37,871 nt of DNA from Candidatus Aquicultor sp. (GCA_030682615.1 JAUXNY010000043.1:1-37871); one strand, 5' to 3'. Positions 1 to 8,542 are shown, counted from the first letter of the stretch. The notes: a model not told the origin generated them from the letters alone. Translations and numbers: made by a program.

Positions 1-94
1 TCTTGCGAACGAGAACCCGCCCCCCATATATGGGCACACCGGCGGTGAGATCCAATATTTCGTGACCGTTGTCTGTGTTCGATATTTTATTCAT
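1..94 (-). CDS. Possible 5' fragment of a minus-strand gene cut by the window edge
   Basis: Reading the minus strand from an ATG at 94 gives about 31 codons without a stop up to the left edge (MNKISNTDNGHEILDL...). A second in-frame ATG lies at 100. I see no clear Shine-Dalgarno sequence and do not recognise the product. It would be divergent from arsM, sharing an intergenic region of about 210 bp. Such a short open stretch can occur by chance, so this is only a possibility. Confidence 0.25.
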   Translation of the reverse strand, partial: MNKISNTDNGHEILDLTAGVPIYGGRVLVRK

Positions 95-190
95 ACACAT
101 AAACTACCATTGCAGCCGGTATTTAGATAGCCGGGGCGCTAGAAGGTGGCGGAATACCGTAGGCTCTCGCCCCCTCAATATTTACAAAGT

Positions 191-213
191 ATATTCAAAC
201 TGCATTGAAATAT
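191..213. promoter_or_regulatory. ArsR-like inverted repeat upstream of arsM
   Basis: The segment reads ATATTCAA-actgca-TTGAAATAT. It has perfect TTCAA/TTGAA half-sites six bases apart, and with a one-base bulge the arms extend to ATA/TAT. An AT-rich -10-like TATAAT lies at 224-229 on the plus strand. ArsR/SmtB repressors typically bind imperfect repeats of this look. The link to ArsR is inference, because no arsR gene lies inside the window. Confidence 0.3.
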
Positions 214-304
214 TGCTTTATTATATAATAGGTATATCGCATGATTGACCAAACCATGAGATTTTCGGCTGAAGCTATGGAATATAGTCAGGGATTCGAG
301 AGAG

Positions 305-1165
305 GTGTTCGTGTTGGAGAACGATGACGTAAGGAAGATAGTGCGTGAAGGTTACGCGAAGATAGCACAGCTCGAGGAGTCATGCTGCGGGACGGCGCCG
401 GCGCCGGCGAAAAGCTCGGACGGTTGCGGCTGTGGCTGCGGAGACCCCCAAGAATCCATCAGCAAACAGGTGGGCTACACCGATGAGGATATAAACTCGG
501 TTCCCGATGGCGCAAATATGGGCTTGGGCTGCGGCAACCCGGTGGCGCTCGCGTCGCTCAAAGAGGGCGAGGTCGTGCTCGACCTCGGCTCCGGCGGGGG
601 CTTCGACTGCTTCCTCGCCGCACCGAGAGTGGGGGAGAGCGGCCGCGTCATCGGCGTCGATATGACCCCGGAGATGCTGGAAAAAGCACGCGCCAATGCG
701 CGGAAAAGCGGTTTCGCCAACGTCGAGTTCAGACTGGGCGAGATAGAGCACCTGCCGGTCGCCGACAACGAGGTCGATGTCATCATCTCGAACTGTGTCA
801 TCAATCTATCCCCCGACAAGCAGCGGGTCTTCGACGAGGCGTTGCGGGTTCTCAAACCGGGAGGTAGGCTGATGGTATCCGATATCGTCCTCCTCTCCGA
901 GCTGCCCGACTTTATCAAAGACAGCATCACCGGCTACGTGAGCTGCCTCTGCGGCGCGGTCATGCGCGACGAGTATCTCGCCTTGATGGAGAAGGCCGGT
1001 TTTACCGGTGTCGAAGTTCTAGAGGAGACCGCCTATCCGGTGGAGAAATTAATAAGCGGGCCGGCGATTCAGGCCATCATCGAAGACCTCGAGATAACCG
1101 ATGAGCGCCTCGCGTCGATTGCGGCGACAGTGCTCAGCGCCAAGGTCTGCGCGTATAAGAAATAG
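305..1165 (+). CDS. arsM: Arsenite S-adenosylmethionine methyltransferase ArsM
   Basis: This cytosolic enzyme transfers methyl groups from SAM to trivalent arsenic, giving methylated and possibly volatile species. The Rossmann-type class I methyltransferase core shows motif I as VLDLGSGGGFDCFLAA (about residues 91-106), then GVDMTPEMLEKAR and the LKPGGRL post-core motif. The As(III)-binding cysteines of the family fit C76 (GLGCGNP), C164 (ISNCVINL) and C214 or C216 (SCLCGAV). The N-terminus carries an extra Cys-rich patch (ESCCG and CGCGCG, residues 27-46) that could bind thiophilic metal. The listed GTG start has little room for a ribosome site. GTG 311 or TTG 314 after AGAGGTG (301-307) may be the true start. 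An ArsR-like repeat lies about 100 bp upstream. Family assignment is firm; the exact substrate is inferred. Confidence 0.9.
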   Translation: MFVLENDDVRKIVREGYAKIAQLEESCCGTAPAPAKSSDGCGCGCGDPQESISKQVGYTDEDINSVPDGANMGLGCGNPVALASLKEGEVVLDLGSGGGFDCFLAAPRVGESGRVIGVDMTPEMLEKARANARKSGFANVEFRLGEIEHLPVADNEVDVIISNCVINLSPDKQRVFDEALRVLKPGGRLMVSDIVLLSELPDFIKDSITGYVSCLCGAVMRDEYLALMEKAGFTGVEVLEETAYPVEKLISGPAIQAIIEDLEITDERLASIAATVLSAKVCAYKK

Positions 1166-1248
1166 CATGAAAGCATAGCCTTGTATCGTCTAGCTAAGCA
1201 AGGATTTTAGAACAATTACCGGATGAGGATTCTAAGAGGACTAATCAG

Positions 1249-2619
1249 ATGCCAGGAGTAGGTAGAAACGAGCCCTGCCCGTGCGGCAGCGGCAAGAAGT
1301 TCAAAAAGTGTTGCGGCGCGCGGCCGTTCGCGGAGATAAAACCGGAGGCGTCGACGAAGAAGCGCCAGGTTGATGCGATACTCACGTACCTGAGCAAACA
1401 GCACCGCGAGGCCATCGAGGACGCCTACGAGGTATTCTTTGAAGAATTCGACCCCGAAGAGCATCTCGACGGCGGACTGCAGAATATGGCGATGATAAAC
1501 TTCTGGGACTGGGTGGTCAGCGACGCTTTGGCCGACTACGACGACCCGGATAACAGAACAACCCTGCTAGACCTCTATATCGAAGACAACCGCGAACAAC
1601 TTACCGGCGACGATTTGAGCGTTCTCGGGAAGTTAAGAAACTCGTATTTAAGTCTCTACGAGGTCGCGGAGGTCTATCCCGAGGAGGGATTATTCTTTGA
1701 AGATCTGCTTCTCGGCGGGTCGTTTAGTGTGCGCGAGCGCACGGCCACCCGCTATCTTAACAAATGGGACATCATCGCCGTGCGCCTCCTGGAGATAGAC
1801 GGTGAGTGGGCTATGTCGGGGAGTATCTACTCGTACCACCGGCACCGCAAGGCTAAGCTAATCCAGGAGTTCAAGAGCGATTATGAGCTGCTCAAAGGGG
1901 ATTATCCCGATTTTACGATGCGTGACTCTCTCAAGGAGAACGGCGATTTGTTCATGTACCACTGGTATGAGCCTCTTCTCTACCCCGAGCCGCCGCAGCT
2001 GGCAACCTCCAGCGGCGAGCAGGTTCTCATCTCCAAAGCTCGTTTTGATGTTAACGACAAAGATGCGGTAATCGCCGCCCTCACCGCCATCGATGGTTTC
2101 GAGCGCGAAGATGAGAGCTTTGTCTGGCTCGGTGAGACTGAGCATATGAATGGCCTGGTCCTCCTGGGGCAGGTCGTCTTCGAAGGAGACCGGCTCGTTC
2201 TCGAGACCAACTCCAAAGAGCGACTCGAGAAGGGAAAAGCGCTCATTAGCGAGCATGCCGCTGGTCTGGTTATGCACAAGGCCGATGAGTTTCAAGATAT
2301 CCTGCAGGCGCTTGAGAACCAGAAACCCGGCGCGCGTGCGGCCAAAGATGACGCCGACGACATCCCGCCGGAGATGCGGCAGCAGATATACGAGCAGTTT
2401 ATGCAAGGATATTATGAGAATTGGCTCAACGATCGCATCCCGATGCTGGACGGCAAGACACCGCTTGAGGCGGTCAGGACCGAAGACGGGAAACATGGTG
2501 TCATCGAGACATTAAAATCCATCGAGAACAGCGAGCTTCGCAACAAAAAGCAGGGGCAGCCGCATGTCGATATCGCGTGGCTGTGGGAGCGTCTCGGCCT
2601 GGAGCGTCCGGAGGTTTAG
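1249..2619 (+). CDS. SEC-C zinc-motif protein, function unknown
   Basis: A 456-residue, acidic, apparently cytosolic protein. Residues 5-24 hold a textbook SEC-C motif ([14 protein letters not shown], pattern CxCx8CC), the zinc-binding element also found at the C-terminus of SecA. Here it sits at the extreme N-terminus. The rest is mostly helical with no recognisable catalytic motif. Near the C-terminus the stretch [11 protein letters not shown] resembles a segment seen in Xre/MbcA/ParS-like antitoxin domains and in other SEC-C proteins; that resemblance is from memory. The start follows AAGAGGA (1234-1240) at good spacing. It stands about 80 bp after arsM in the same direction and could be co-transcribed with it, with no obvious functional link. 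Confidence 0.8.
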   Translation: MPGVGRNEPCPCGSGKKFKKCCGARPFAEIKPEASTKKRQVDAILTYLSKQHREAIEDAYEVFFEEFDPEEHLDGGLQNMAMINFWDWVVSDALADYDDPDNRTTLLDLYIEDNREQLTGDDLSVLGKLRNSYLSLYEVAEVYPEEGLFFEDLLLGGSFSVRERTATRYLNKWDIIAVRLLEIDGEWAMSGSIYSYHRHRKAKLIQEFKSDYELLKGDYPDFTMRDSLKENGDLFMYHWYEPLLYPEPPQLATSSGEQVLISKARFDVNDKDAVIAALTAIDGFEREDESFVWLGETEHMNGLVLLGQVVFEGDRLVLETNSKERLEKGKALISEHAAGLVMHKADEFQDILQALENQKPGARAAKDDADDIPPEMRQQIYEQFMQGYYENWLNDRIPMLDGKTPLEAVRTEDGKHGVIETLKSIENSELRNKKQGQPHVDIAWLWERLGLERPEV

Positions 2620-2632
2620 CCCGTCTAAGCGT

Positions 2633-2733
2633 CCGGTTTTAGTGTTGACGGGGATGAGCTACAAAGATCTGCAACAGACGCCATCTTGTGTCAATCCCCT
2701 ATTATTGTGAGTCCCAAATCCCGCTAAAACCGG
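2633..2733. repeat. Long-range perfect 10-bp inverted repeat flanking an intergenic segment
   Basis: CCGGTTTTAG (2633-2642) and CTAAAACCGG (2724-2733) are exact reverse complements 81 bases apart. The right arm abuts a TATAAT hexamer (2735-2740) likely to be the -10 of the next gene. The two arms could be operator half-sites bridged by a looped protein, the closing stem of an RNA, or the ends of a small MITE-like element. No target duplication was noted. Confidence 0.4.
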
Positions 2734-2772
2734 CTATAATAGTGGATAAGAATATAGATGAGGTTGATAGCA

Positions 2773-3378
2773 ATGTCGAGTGTTATAGACATCACCCATT
2801 ATCTAGATGACCGGGGTTTGCCGGTATTTGTCGGCTCAGCAGGCCGCTTGAGCAGGTTCTTTGGGAACATCGTCGCGGCCGCATCGCTTTTGCCTGTCGA
2901 GGGTACCGTCGTTTCGGCGGTACGCTGTGGCACGCGGCCCGGGCACAAGCGTTGCGAGGGCAGTATTCATATCTACCGGCGCTACGACGGCGTCATAGAA
3001 TGGACCTGTCCCGAATGTGACGATGAGGGCTTTGTCTACAATTGGGAGGCCACCTACTGGGATAAAAGCCGCTATTACGATTCGAACCTTGGCTTCGATG
3101 CCGTTACGCTTATCGTCTCGCGCGCAGAATACGACACGCTCGCCGGCCTCGACACGCTCTCCGAGGAGGGTGAGGCGATTCTTCACGCGGCAACCACCGT
3201 CGATGAGGGCATTGAGCTTGCGGCAGCGCCTGGCGCCTTCGACGATCTGGTAGGCTATATCGCTTTCGAGGCTAACCACGAATCGAACCACCGCAGCGAG
3301 CAGCTGCTGGGAAAACTATGCGAGCGCATTGAGATGTTACTGGAGTTCAACGAAATAGCGCAAGGGTTTTATGATTGA
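2773..3378 (+). CDS. Zinc-ribbon-like hypothetical protein
   Basis: About 201 residues if translation starts at ATG 2773, which has GAGGT (2760-2764) at proper spacing. The upstream in-frame ATG at 2758 lacks a ribosome site. The central part holds paired cysteines, CGTRPGHKRCEG and TCPECDDEG, followed by a tryptophan-rich strand (YNWEATYWD). This looks like a single zinc ribbon on a small alpha/beta domain. No signal peptide or membrane segment is seen. I do not recognise a named family. A TATAAT at 2735-2740 probably belongs to its promoter, and the gene looks monocistronic. Confidence 0.75.
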   Translation: MSSVIDITHYLDDRGLPVFVGSAGRLSRFFGNIVAAASLLPVEGTVVSAVRCGTRPGHKRCEGSIHIYRRYDGVIEWTCPECDDEGFVYNWEATYWDKSRYYDSNLGFDAVTLIVSRAEYDTLAGLDTLSEEGEAILHAATTVDEGIELAAAPGAFDDLVGYIAFEANHESNHRSEQLLGKLCERIEMLLEFNEIAQGFYD

Positions 3379-3414
3379 CCCAGCCGATATTCTGCCACCC
3401 CTAAAAGCGACCGA

Positions 3415-3445
3415 CCGGTAAATGAATATAATAGCATTAAACCGG
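3415..3445. promoter_or_regulatory. Candidate promoter -10 inside an inverted repeat
   Basis: A perfect TATAAT (3427-3432) lies at the centre of an imperfect palindrome: CCGGT..AATG (3415-3424) against CATT..ACCGG (3435-3445). A repressor bound here would cover the -10. I find no good -35 at 17 bases. The following gene is the phosphatase pseudogene. Confidence 0.35.
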
Positions 3446-3503
3446 GTAGGAAATACTACATCGGGAACAAGCTTTTATGCGGTGAAGACGGCAACGGTAA
3501 AGA

Positions 3504-5288
3504 TTGCAAACGCAGGCTAGTGGAGAGGTTCTCGTGCTCGTAGCTGCCCGCAGGATTCTAGAGGTTGATAAAGTGACGGACGATAGTCGTAATAAGTTGT
3601 TACATAGCGATTTTAAGAACTCAGCCCGCGAGATATACGATGCGTGTAAAGATCTAATCGGCGCGACCGCCGGCTATGTAGCCTTGCTCAACGACGATGG
3701 AGACGAGAATGAACTCTTATTTCTCGATGCCGGAGGGCTGTCATGCAATGTAAACCCGTCGCTGCCGATACAATCCGGCGTTTGCGAAGAACGCTGCCAT
3801 AGCACTGCATAATAGCAGGCTATTGGGCTTATTGAGGAATAGCGAGGAGTGCTTCCGGTCGGTCGTACAGACTGCGAGCGATGCCGTTATTAGTATCAAT
3901 CGTTCAGGACACATAATCTTCTGGAATAAAGCAGCAGAAACGATATTTGGATATTCGGCCGAGGAAATGACCGGAAAAGCGCTTAGCACAATAATGCCGG
4001 AGCGGTTCAGAAAGTTTCACGAAGAGGGCTTATACAGGCTGCTTTCGACAGGAGAACAGCGCATCGTCGGTCAAGTAGTCGAAGTAGCCGGGCTTAAAAA
4101 AGAAAACATCGAATTTCCCATAGAGCTTTCTCTTGCAAGATGGGAGAGTAGCGAAGGAGCCTTTTTCACGGGTATTATTCGCGATACAACAGAGCGCAAG
4201 CATGTCGAGAAAGAGCTTAGAATCTCGAAAAGGTTGAGTGACGCCCTCAACGATATAAGCAAAGCGATAAATTCGACGCTCGATTTCGACGCCATCATGG
4301 AAAAAGTCGTCGTGGAATCCGCCGAGGCGATAGGCGCGGAAACCGCTGCCGTGGCACTGCGTGAAAGGGGCGGGTGGCAAGTAAAATACTTGCATGGGTT
4401 TATGCAAGAGCTGAAAGGCGTCAGGCTATCCGATACGCAGGCCAAAGGTTTGGTGTCCGCTGAAAAGACCAGGAATGTTGTGGTCATTAGCGACGCTGTA
4501 AATGACGAGCGCGTCAATGAACAGATGGTGCAAAGATACGGGATTCGTTCGGTCTTAATCATGCCTTTGATAGTCAGAAATGAGACTATCGGGGTGCTCT
4601 TTTTCACCTATCATTCAAAACAGGTGGAGTTTTCGAAGAGCCATGTCGATTTTGCGATAAAATTGGCGGCATCGCTCTCTTTGGCTCTCAAAAACGCCCG
4701 GCTATATGAGGCAGAGCGACATATAGCACATGCCCTGCAGGAAACCCTCCTTATGCTCCCCGAAAAGATAAAAGGCCTCGAATATGGCTATCTTTACCGT
4801 TCCGCGACCGAGGCGCCAACACTCGAGCGGGTGTTGGCGAAGACCAACAACTTCATTTGCCGCACCAACTCCCCATTTGCGTTTGTCACCATCTTTTTTG
4901 GCATACTGGATACCATGACCGGCAAGCTATTATATAGCTCCGCGGGGCATCCTCCCGCCGTGCTGAAAAGAAAATCGGGGCCGTTGAATTGCTCGACCGG
5001 CACTATCCAATGGTGGGAGCGTTTGAGGCGGTGAGCTATAAAAGCCACAGGCACAATCTAGACAGGGGAGACTTGCTTATCATCTATACCGATGGAATCA
5101 CCGAAGCAAGAGCCGGCCTCAATTTCTTTGGTGAAGAGGGACTGCTGGAGTTTGTGGAAAAAATGGGTCCGGCAAGGGCCAGAGAAGTGCCAAAGCGCAT
5201 ATTCGCGGCAGTAATGGAGCATACAGGCGGTAGGTTGTCTGACGATGCCGCCATTGTGGCTATCTGTGTTGCGGGCGAACCGGGCTAG
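3504..5288 (+). pseudogene. Decayed GAF-PAS-GAF-SpoIIE (PP2C-type) phosphatase
   Basis: Three reading frames together spell one RsbU/RsbP-type multisensor serine phosphatase. Frame A (3504-3812) encodes the start of a GAF domain (AGYVALLNDDGDENELLFLD). The frame of ORF 3823-5034 resumes with the end of that GAF (FAKNAAIALHNSRLLG, readable upstream of the listed start), then PAS (AVISINRSGHIIFWNKAAE), a second GAF and the SpoIIE domain. The SpoIIE domain jumps from GYLYRSATEA straight to LAKTNN, losing the metal-binding GGDFYD and GDVxGKG segments. Near 4978-4981 a one-base loss in a G-run shifts the frame, and the C-terminus (LLIIYTDGITEARA, SDDAAIVAI) continues in ORF 4989-5288. Without its metal ligands the phosphatase should be inactive. 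Assembly error cannot explain the internal deletions unless the contig is badly wrong. Confidence 0.85.
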
Positions 5289-5401
5289 GGTTAAGCCTGG
5301 GCCAGGGACGCTCTTTACTTGCTAAACTTACGCTCGATCTACAATAACAATCGCGATCATTACAGGGTCTAAATAGAAGACATAACCTTTGACAGTACCG
5401 A

Positions 5402-5452
5402 CAAGCGTTGGAAAGAGGCGCTTGGGTAGAAGGGGAAGGGGCTACCATCCCC
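5402..5452. repeat. Two small hairpins in the gap before mntA
   Basis: CAAGCG (5402-5407) pairs with CGCTTG (5419-5424), and GGGG (5438-5441) pairs with CCCC (5449-5452). Neither is followed by a convincing T-run. They may be weak terminators for the pseudogene or have no role. Nothing else is visible in the 5289-5460 gap. Confidence 0.25.
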
Positions 5453-5462
5453 GTGGTAATGA

Positions 5463-5491
5463 TTGAACGTACCTTTTCTATAAGCTATAGT
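5463..5491 (+). promoter_or_regulatory. Sigma70-type promoter of the mntA-hepT operon
   Basis: TTGAAC (5463-5468) and TATAGT (5486-5491) are separated by exactly 17 bases. Transcription would start near 5498, leaving a short leader that contains AGGTGG (5504-5509) and the ATG at 5516. This is one of the cleanest promoter matches in the window. Confidence 0.6.
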
Positions 5492-5515
5492 TAGAAAACA
5501 GATAGGTGGTTAAGT

Positions 5516-5947
5516 ATGATTTCAATAGAAAAGATACGGACCAGCATAAAGGACTTGTTTGTCTCTGATGAGAATGTTGCATTGGCGTTTGTATTTGGCT
5601 CGATTGCGACAGGAAAGATGCATCCGGATAGCGATATCGACGTAGCCGTTCTGTTGAGTTCTTGCCGGGATAGGCATAAATGTGCGGAAATTTCGCTATC
5701 GCTCAGCGAGCAACTTGCGAAAATGTTGGGTACCGATAAAGTCGACCTTGTGATTTTAAATACCGCAAACCCGCTTTTGATGTTTGAGGTCGCCACCAAG
5801 GGCGTTTTAGTTTACGAAAGGCAAGCTGGGTTAGCGGATGACTTTAAATTAAAAGCAGTAAAAATGCGGATGGATGCGAAGAAGTTCTTTCAGCTCGACA
5901 AGCTTGCGATAAAAAAGTTCTTATCGGAGATGAAGCCCGGTGCTTAA
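5516..5947 (+). CDS. mntA: MNT-type nucleotidyltransferase antitoxin (MntA family)
   Basis: A 143-residue minimal nucleotidyltransferase. The GSx10DxD signature is complete: G28-S29 (FGSIATGK), D40 and D42 (SDIDVAV), with a third acidic residue at D77 (KVDLVIL). In characterised MntA-HepT systems this enzyme adds AMP groups to a tyrosine of the HEPN partner and so neutralises it. The start has AGGTGG six bases upstream, behind a good promoter. It overlaps hepT by 8 bp, typical of translationally coupled pairs. AMPylation activity is inferred from the motif and the neighbour. Confidence 0.9.
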   Translation: MISIEKIRTSIKDLFVSDENVALAFVFGSIATGKMHPDSDIDVAVLLSSCRDRHKCAEISLSLSEQLAKMLGTDKVDLVILNTANPLLMFEVATKGVLVYERQAGLADDFKLKAVKMRMDAKKFFQLDKLAIKKFLSEMKPGA

Positions 5948-6365
5948 CACAGACCTAGTAAGAAGGAAACTAGTTTCACTTCAGGGTTACCTAAAAGAGT
6001 TACAGCAACTTTCCGGTGTTACATTTGAAGAGTACAAAGCCGATTTTACCAAGCGAAGGGCGGTAGAGCGACTGATTCAACTTCTGGTAGAGACGGCTTC
6101 CGATATCAACGCGCATGTCGCTTTAGAAGTGACCGGCAATCCGCCAACCGATTATTATACATCTTTTATGCGGGCCGCCGACATCGGTCTTATTGCACGA
6201 GAGCTAGCAGACAAATTAGCTCCCTCTGCAGGCTTAAGGAACAGAATAGTGCACGAGTATGAAGCGATAAAGGATGAAATCGTGTACGAAAGCATAGGCC
6301 AAGCGGTTGATCAATATATAGAGTTCGTCCGGCAAGTCGAAGCCTTCCTAGAGAAAAGCGGTTAA
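5940..6365 (+). CDS. hepT: HEPN-domain toxin (HepT/DUF86 family)
   Basis: A 141-residue all-helical HEPN protein, the predicted RNase toxin of the pair. The catalytic RX4HxY motif is intact near the C-terminus: R100-NRIV-H105-E-Y107. The tyrosine is the residue AMPylated by the antitoxin in studied systems. The GTG start lies within the end of mntA, with GGAGATG as ribosome site. The intact active site and antitoxin motif suggest a working module, unlike the decayed gene just upstream. Confidence 0.9.
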   Translation: MLNTDLVRRKLVSLQGYLKELQQLSGVTFEEYKADFTKRRAVERLIQLLVETASDINAHVALEVTGNPPTDYYTSFMRAADIGLIARELADKLAPSAGLRNRIVHEYEAIKDEIVYESIGQAVDQYIEFVRQVEAFLEKSG

Positions 6366-6373
6366 GTATCAAA

Positions 6374-7117
6374 ATGAAAATTTCCAGCTGGCAAATACGC
6401 ATGGGTTTGTCGTTGATTCTTCTGTCCGCCACCGTCTATACGATTCATTACTTGATTTTTAGAGACGCGCACCACATCTTCATCTATATGGTGGGAGACA
6501 TTGCATTTGTCTTTATCGAGGTATTGATGGTCAGCATGGTTCTACACCAGCTCATGGAAGCGAGGGCCAAGTCGGTTATGTTACAGAAGCTCAATATGCT
6601 TATCGGCGTGTTTTTCAGCGAGATAGGGACAAAGCTGATGGCTTACTTCTCCGACATCGACCCCGACCTCGACGCTATCAAAAGCGATCTTATTATTACA
6701 AACGACTGGGCCGAACAGAACTTCAAGGAGGTCGGTAACCTTCTTAAGAAGTATGATTATAAGGTCGAGGCCGACAGCATCGATTTGGATTACCTGCGCG
6801 AATTCTTCGCCGAGAAAAGCGATTTTTTATTGAGATTGCTGGAAAACCCAAACCTATTGGAACACGAATCGTTTACTGATCTTCTTCAGGCCATCTTCCA
6901 TTTGAGCCAAGAGCTTCAAGCTAGGAAGAATTTGAAGATATTGCCGGGTAGCGATCGCGAGCATTTAGCCATAGACATAGAGCGGATATACGGTCTAATC
7001 GTGTATCAGTGGCTCGATTATATGAGTCATCTGAAGAGCAACTACCCCTATCTGTTTTCGCTTGCCATGAGGGCAAATCCATTTGACCAGAGTGCATCTC
7101 CAGTGGTGCTTAAGTAG
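6374..7117 (+). CDS. Two-helix membrane protein of unknown function, in the mntA-hepT operon
   Basis: A 247-residue protein starting 8 bp after the hepT stop, so probably the third gene of the operon. Two hydrophobic helices lie near residues 10-29 (SLILLSATVYTIHYLIF) and 36-60 (IYMVGDIAFVFIEVLMV). A charged, helical cytosolic domain of about 180 residues follows, rich in Leu, Asp and Glu. No enzymatic motif is evident. The ribosome site is weak, which fits coupling to hepT. It converges on the glycosyltransferase with only 6 bp between stops. It may be unrelated cargo or a membrane partner of the toxin system; the sequence alone does not decide. Confidence 0.75.
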   Translation: MKISSWQIRMGLSLILLSATVYTIHYLIFRDAHHIFIYMVGDIAFVFIEVLMVSMVLHQLMEARAKSVMLQKLNMLIGVFFSEIGTKLMAYFSDIDPDLDAIKSDLIITNDWAEQNFKEVGNLLKKYDYKVEADSIDLDYLREFFAEKSDFLLRLLENPNLLEHESFTDLLQAIFHLSQELQARKNLKILPGSDREHLAIDIERIYGLIVYQWLDYMSHLKSNYPYLFSLAMRANPFDQSASPVVLK

Positions 7118-7123
7118 TCTTTA

Positions 7124-8308
7124 TTAACGCGCCGTAGCGGCTCCGACCGAAATCGAGCGCTCACCGTGCTCCGCTATCGCCAGCTCATACGCCGCCAACA
7201 GTGTCGTTGTCGAGCTTTCTACGCCGAATCGAACCGCTCCAGCCTGAGCATTCTGCGCCATATTCTCCCGCAGTGCCGTATCGCCGAGCAGGCGGGCGAG
7301 TGCCGAGGTGAAATCTTCGAGAGTCTCTTCGGTAAGGAGGCCGTCCTCACCGTGTGTGATGATATCGCCGGTGCCCATTGCGGTGACCGCCACGACCGGC
7401 AGGCCCGATGCGAGAGCCTCCATGATGGTAAGCGGGTGGACCTCGGTCGTCGAAGCCGTAGCAAAGAGGTCTGCCGCCCGGTATACCTTCGGCATCTCGT
7501 CGTAGGCTATGGCACCGAGCATCACGACATTGTCATCGAGTTCTCGCGCCGTTACCATCTTGCGGAAGTTTTCCTCTTGCGGGCCGCTCCCCGCAACGAC
7601 CAGATTCACCTTAGAACCCGCCGTTTTACCGAGCAGCGCTTTGAAGCTGTCGAGCAAGAAATCGAGGTTTTTCTCGAGCGCGATACGCCCCGAATAGAGG
7701 ACAACCGCGGTATCCGGCTCCAGTCCGAGCCACACTTTCGCCTCGCGGCGGTCGAGTTTAATGCCGGTGAATTTAGCGGTATCTATGCCGTTTGGCACTA
7801 CGCTGATAGGCCGCGTGACGTGCTGTGCCCTAAGGTAGCGGCTGATACCCTCCGAGGGCGCCACGACGAGGTCGCATTGCTGAATAAAGCTGGTAACGTA
7901 ACTTTCGAGCGCTCCGCGCAACATGCCGCCCAGAAGCGGGATATAGTGAGAGTATTGGGTGTACTGCGTGTGGTTGGTAAAGACCAACGGCTTATTATGG
8001 CTGCGAGCCATGGTCAGCGCATGACGACCCATGACAAACGGGTGATGCGCATGTATCACATCAAGGTTGGCCGCAATGGCACGCTGACTTCTGGTCAAGG
8101 GTAAAGTAAGTCCATACCCCGGGTACGCTGGATGACCAATCGAACGGCAAGCAACAAGACCCTTTTCACCGTTTTCGTGCCCGGTAGCCGGGGTAAAAAC
8201 AAAAACTTCATGGCCCCTGCTCTCAAGGACGTCTTTAAAGTTAAGGATTGAAAACACGACCCCGTTAATGACGGGACGGTAACATTCCGTAACGATTCCT
8301 ATTTTCAT
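7124..8308 (-). CDS. GT4-family glycosyltransferase
   Basis: A 394-residue GT-B fold enzyme that transfers a sugar from a nucleotide or lipid donor, probably onto a membrane glycolipid or cell-envelope glycan. The N-terminal domain opens MKIGIVTECYRPVINGVVFS, typical of the MgtA/PimB-like and diacylglycerol glucosyltransferase branch. The donor-binding half has SGRIALEKN, VVAGSGPQ and the EX7E motif (EVHPLTIMEALASG). A ribosome site AGGGAG precedes the ATG on the minus strand. The acceptor cannot be read from the sequence. The gene appears to stand alone. Confidence 0.88.
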   Translation of the reverse strand: MKIGIVTECYRPVINGVVFSILNFKDVLESRGHEVFVFTPATGHENGEKGLVACRSIGHPAYPGYGLTLPLTRSQRAIAANLDVIHAHHPFVMGRHALTMARSHNKPLVFTNHTQYTQYSHYIPLLGGMLRGALESYVTSFIQQCDLVVAPSEGISRYLRAQHVTRPISVVPNGIDTAKFTGIKLDRREAKVWLGLEPDTAVVLYSGRIALEKNLDFLLDSFKALLGKTAGSKVNLVVAGSGPQEENFRKMVTARELDDNVVMLGAIAYDEMPKVYRAADLFATASTTEVHPLTIMEALASGLPVVAVTAMGTGDIITHGEDGLLTEETLEDFTSALARLLGDTALRENMAQNAQAGAVRFGVESSTTTLLAAYELAIAEHGERSISVGAATAR

Positions 8309-8341
8309 AGCTCCCTGAAGGTCTTGGATGTTTCGGCTTGC

Positions 8342-8363
8342 GGTCCTTACACAATTCAGGACC
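8342..8363. promoter_or_regulatory. Inverted repeat GGTCCT-N10-AGGACC in the glycosyltransferase leader
   Basis: Perfect 6-bp arms (8342-8347 and 8358-8363) centred about 45 bp upstream of the minus-strand start codon. An AT-rich region (8365-8400) just upstream on that strand could hold the promoter, which would place this palindrome near the transcription start as an operator. Confidence 0.3.
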
Positions 8364-8473
8364 TGACAACATATATTCTAACACAGCTATTTTACCACAA
8401 CGGGACTGAAGGGTATTTTTATCGCACCAGTTTGCTTAGGGGTGCTTTGATGCGCATGCATTGGCCGCGCAAT

Positions 8474-8515
8474 AAAGACGCGGGACTCGCTCAGCGGAGC
8501 GAGTCCCGCGTCTTT
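8474..8515 (-). terminator. Strong 19-bp stem terminator
   Basis: AAAGACGCGGGACTCGCTC (8474-8492) pairs perfectly with 8497-8515 across a 4-base AGCG loop. It lies about 27 bp past the stop of the minus-strand secreted-protein gene, and the minus strand ends in GTCTTTATT. The flanking A and T runs would also let it work on the plus strand. Confidence 0.85.
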
Positions 8516-8542
8516 TCTTAGAAGCATTATGTTAAGCTTTGC

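Noticed and set aside
7166-8104. 312-codon ORF on the plus strand
   Set aside because: Antisense shadow of the glycosyltransferase gene; long only because of GC-rich codon structure.
8324-8521. 65-codon plus-strand ORF
   Set aside because: It crosses the glycosyltransferase leader and a terminator stem and lacks a ribosome site.
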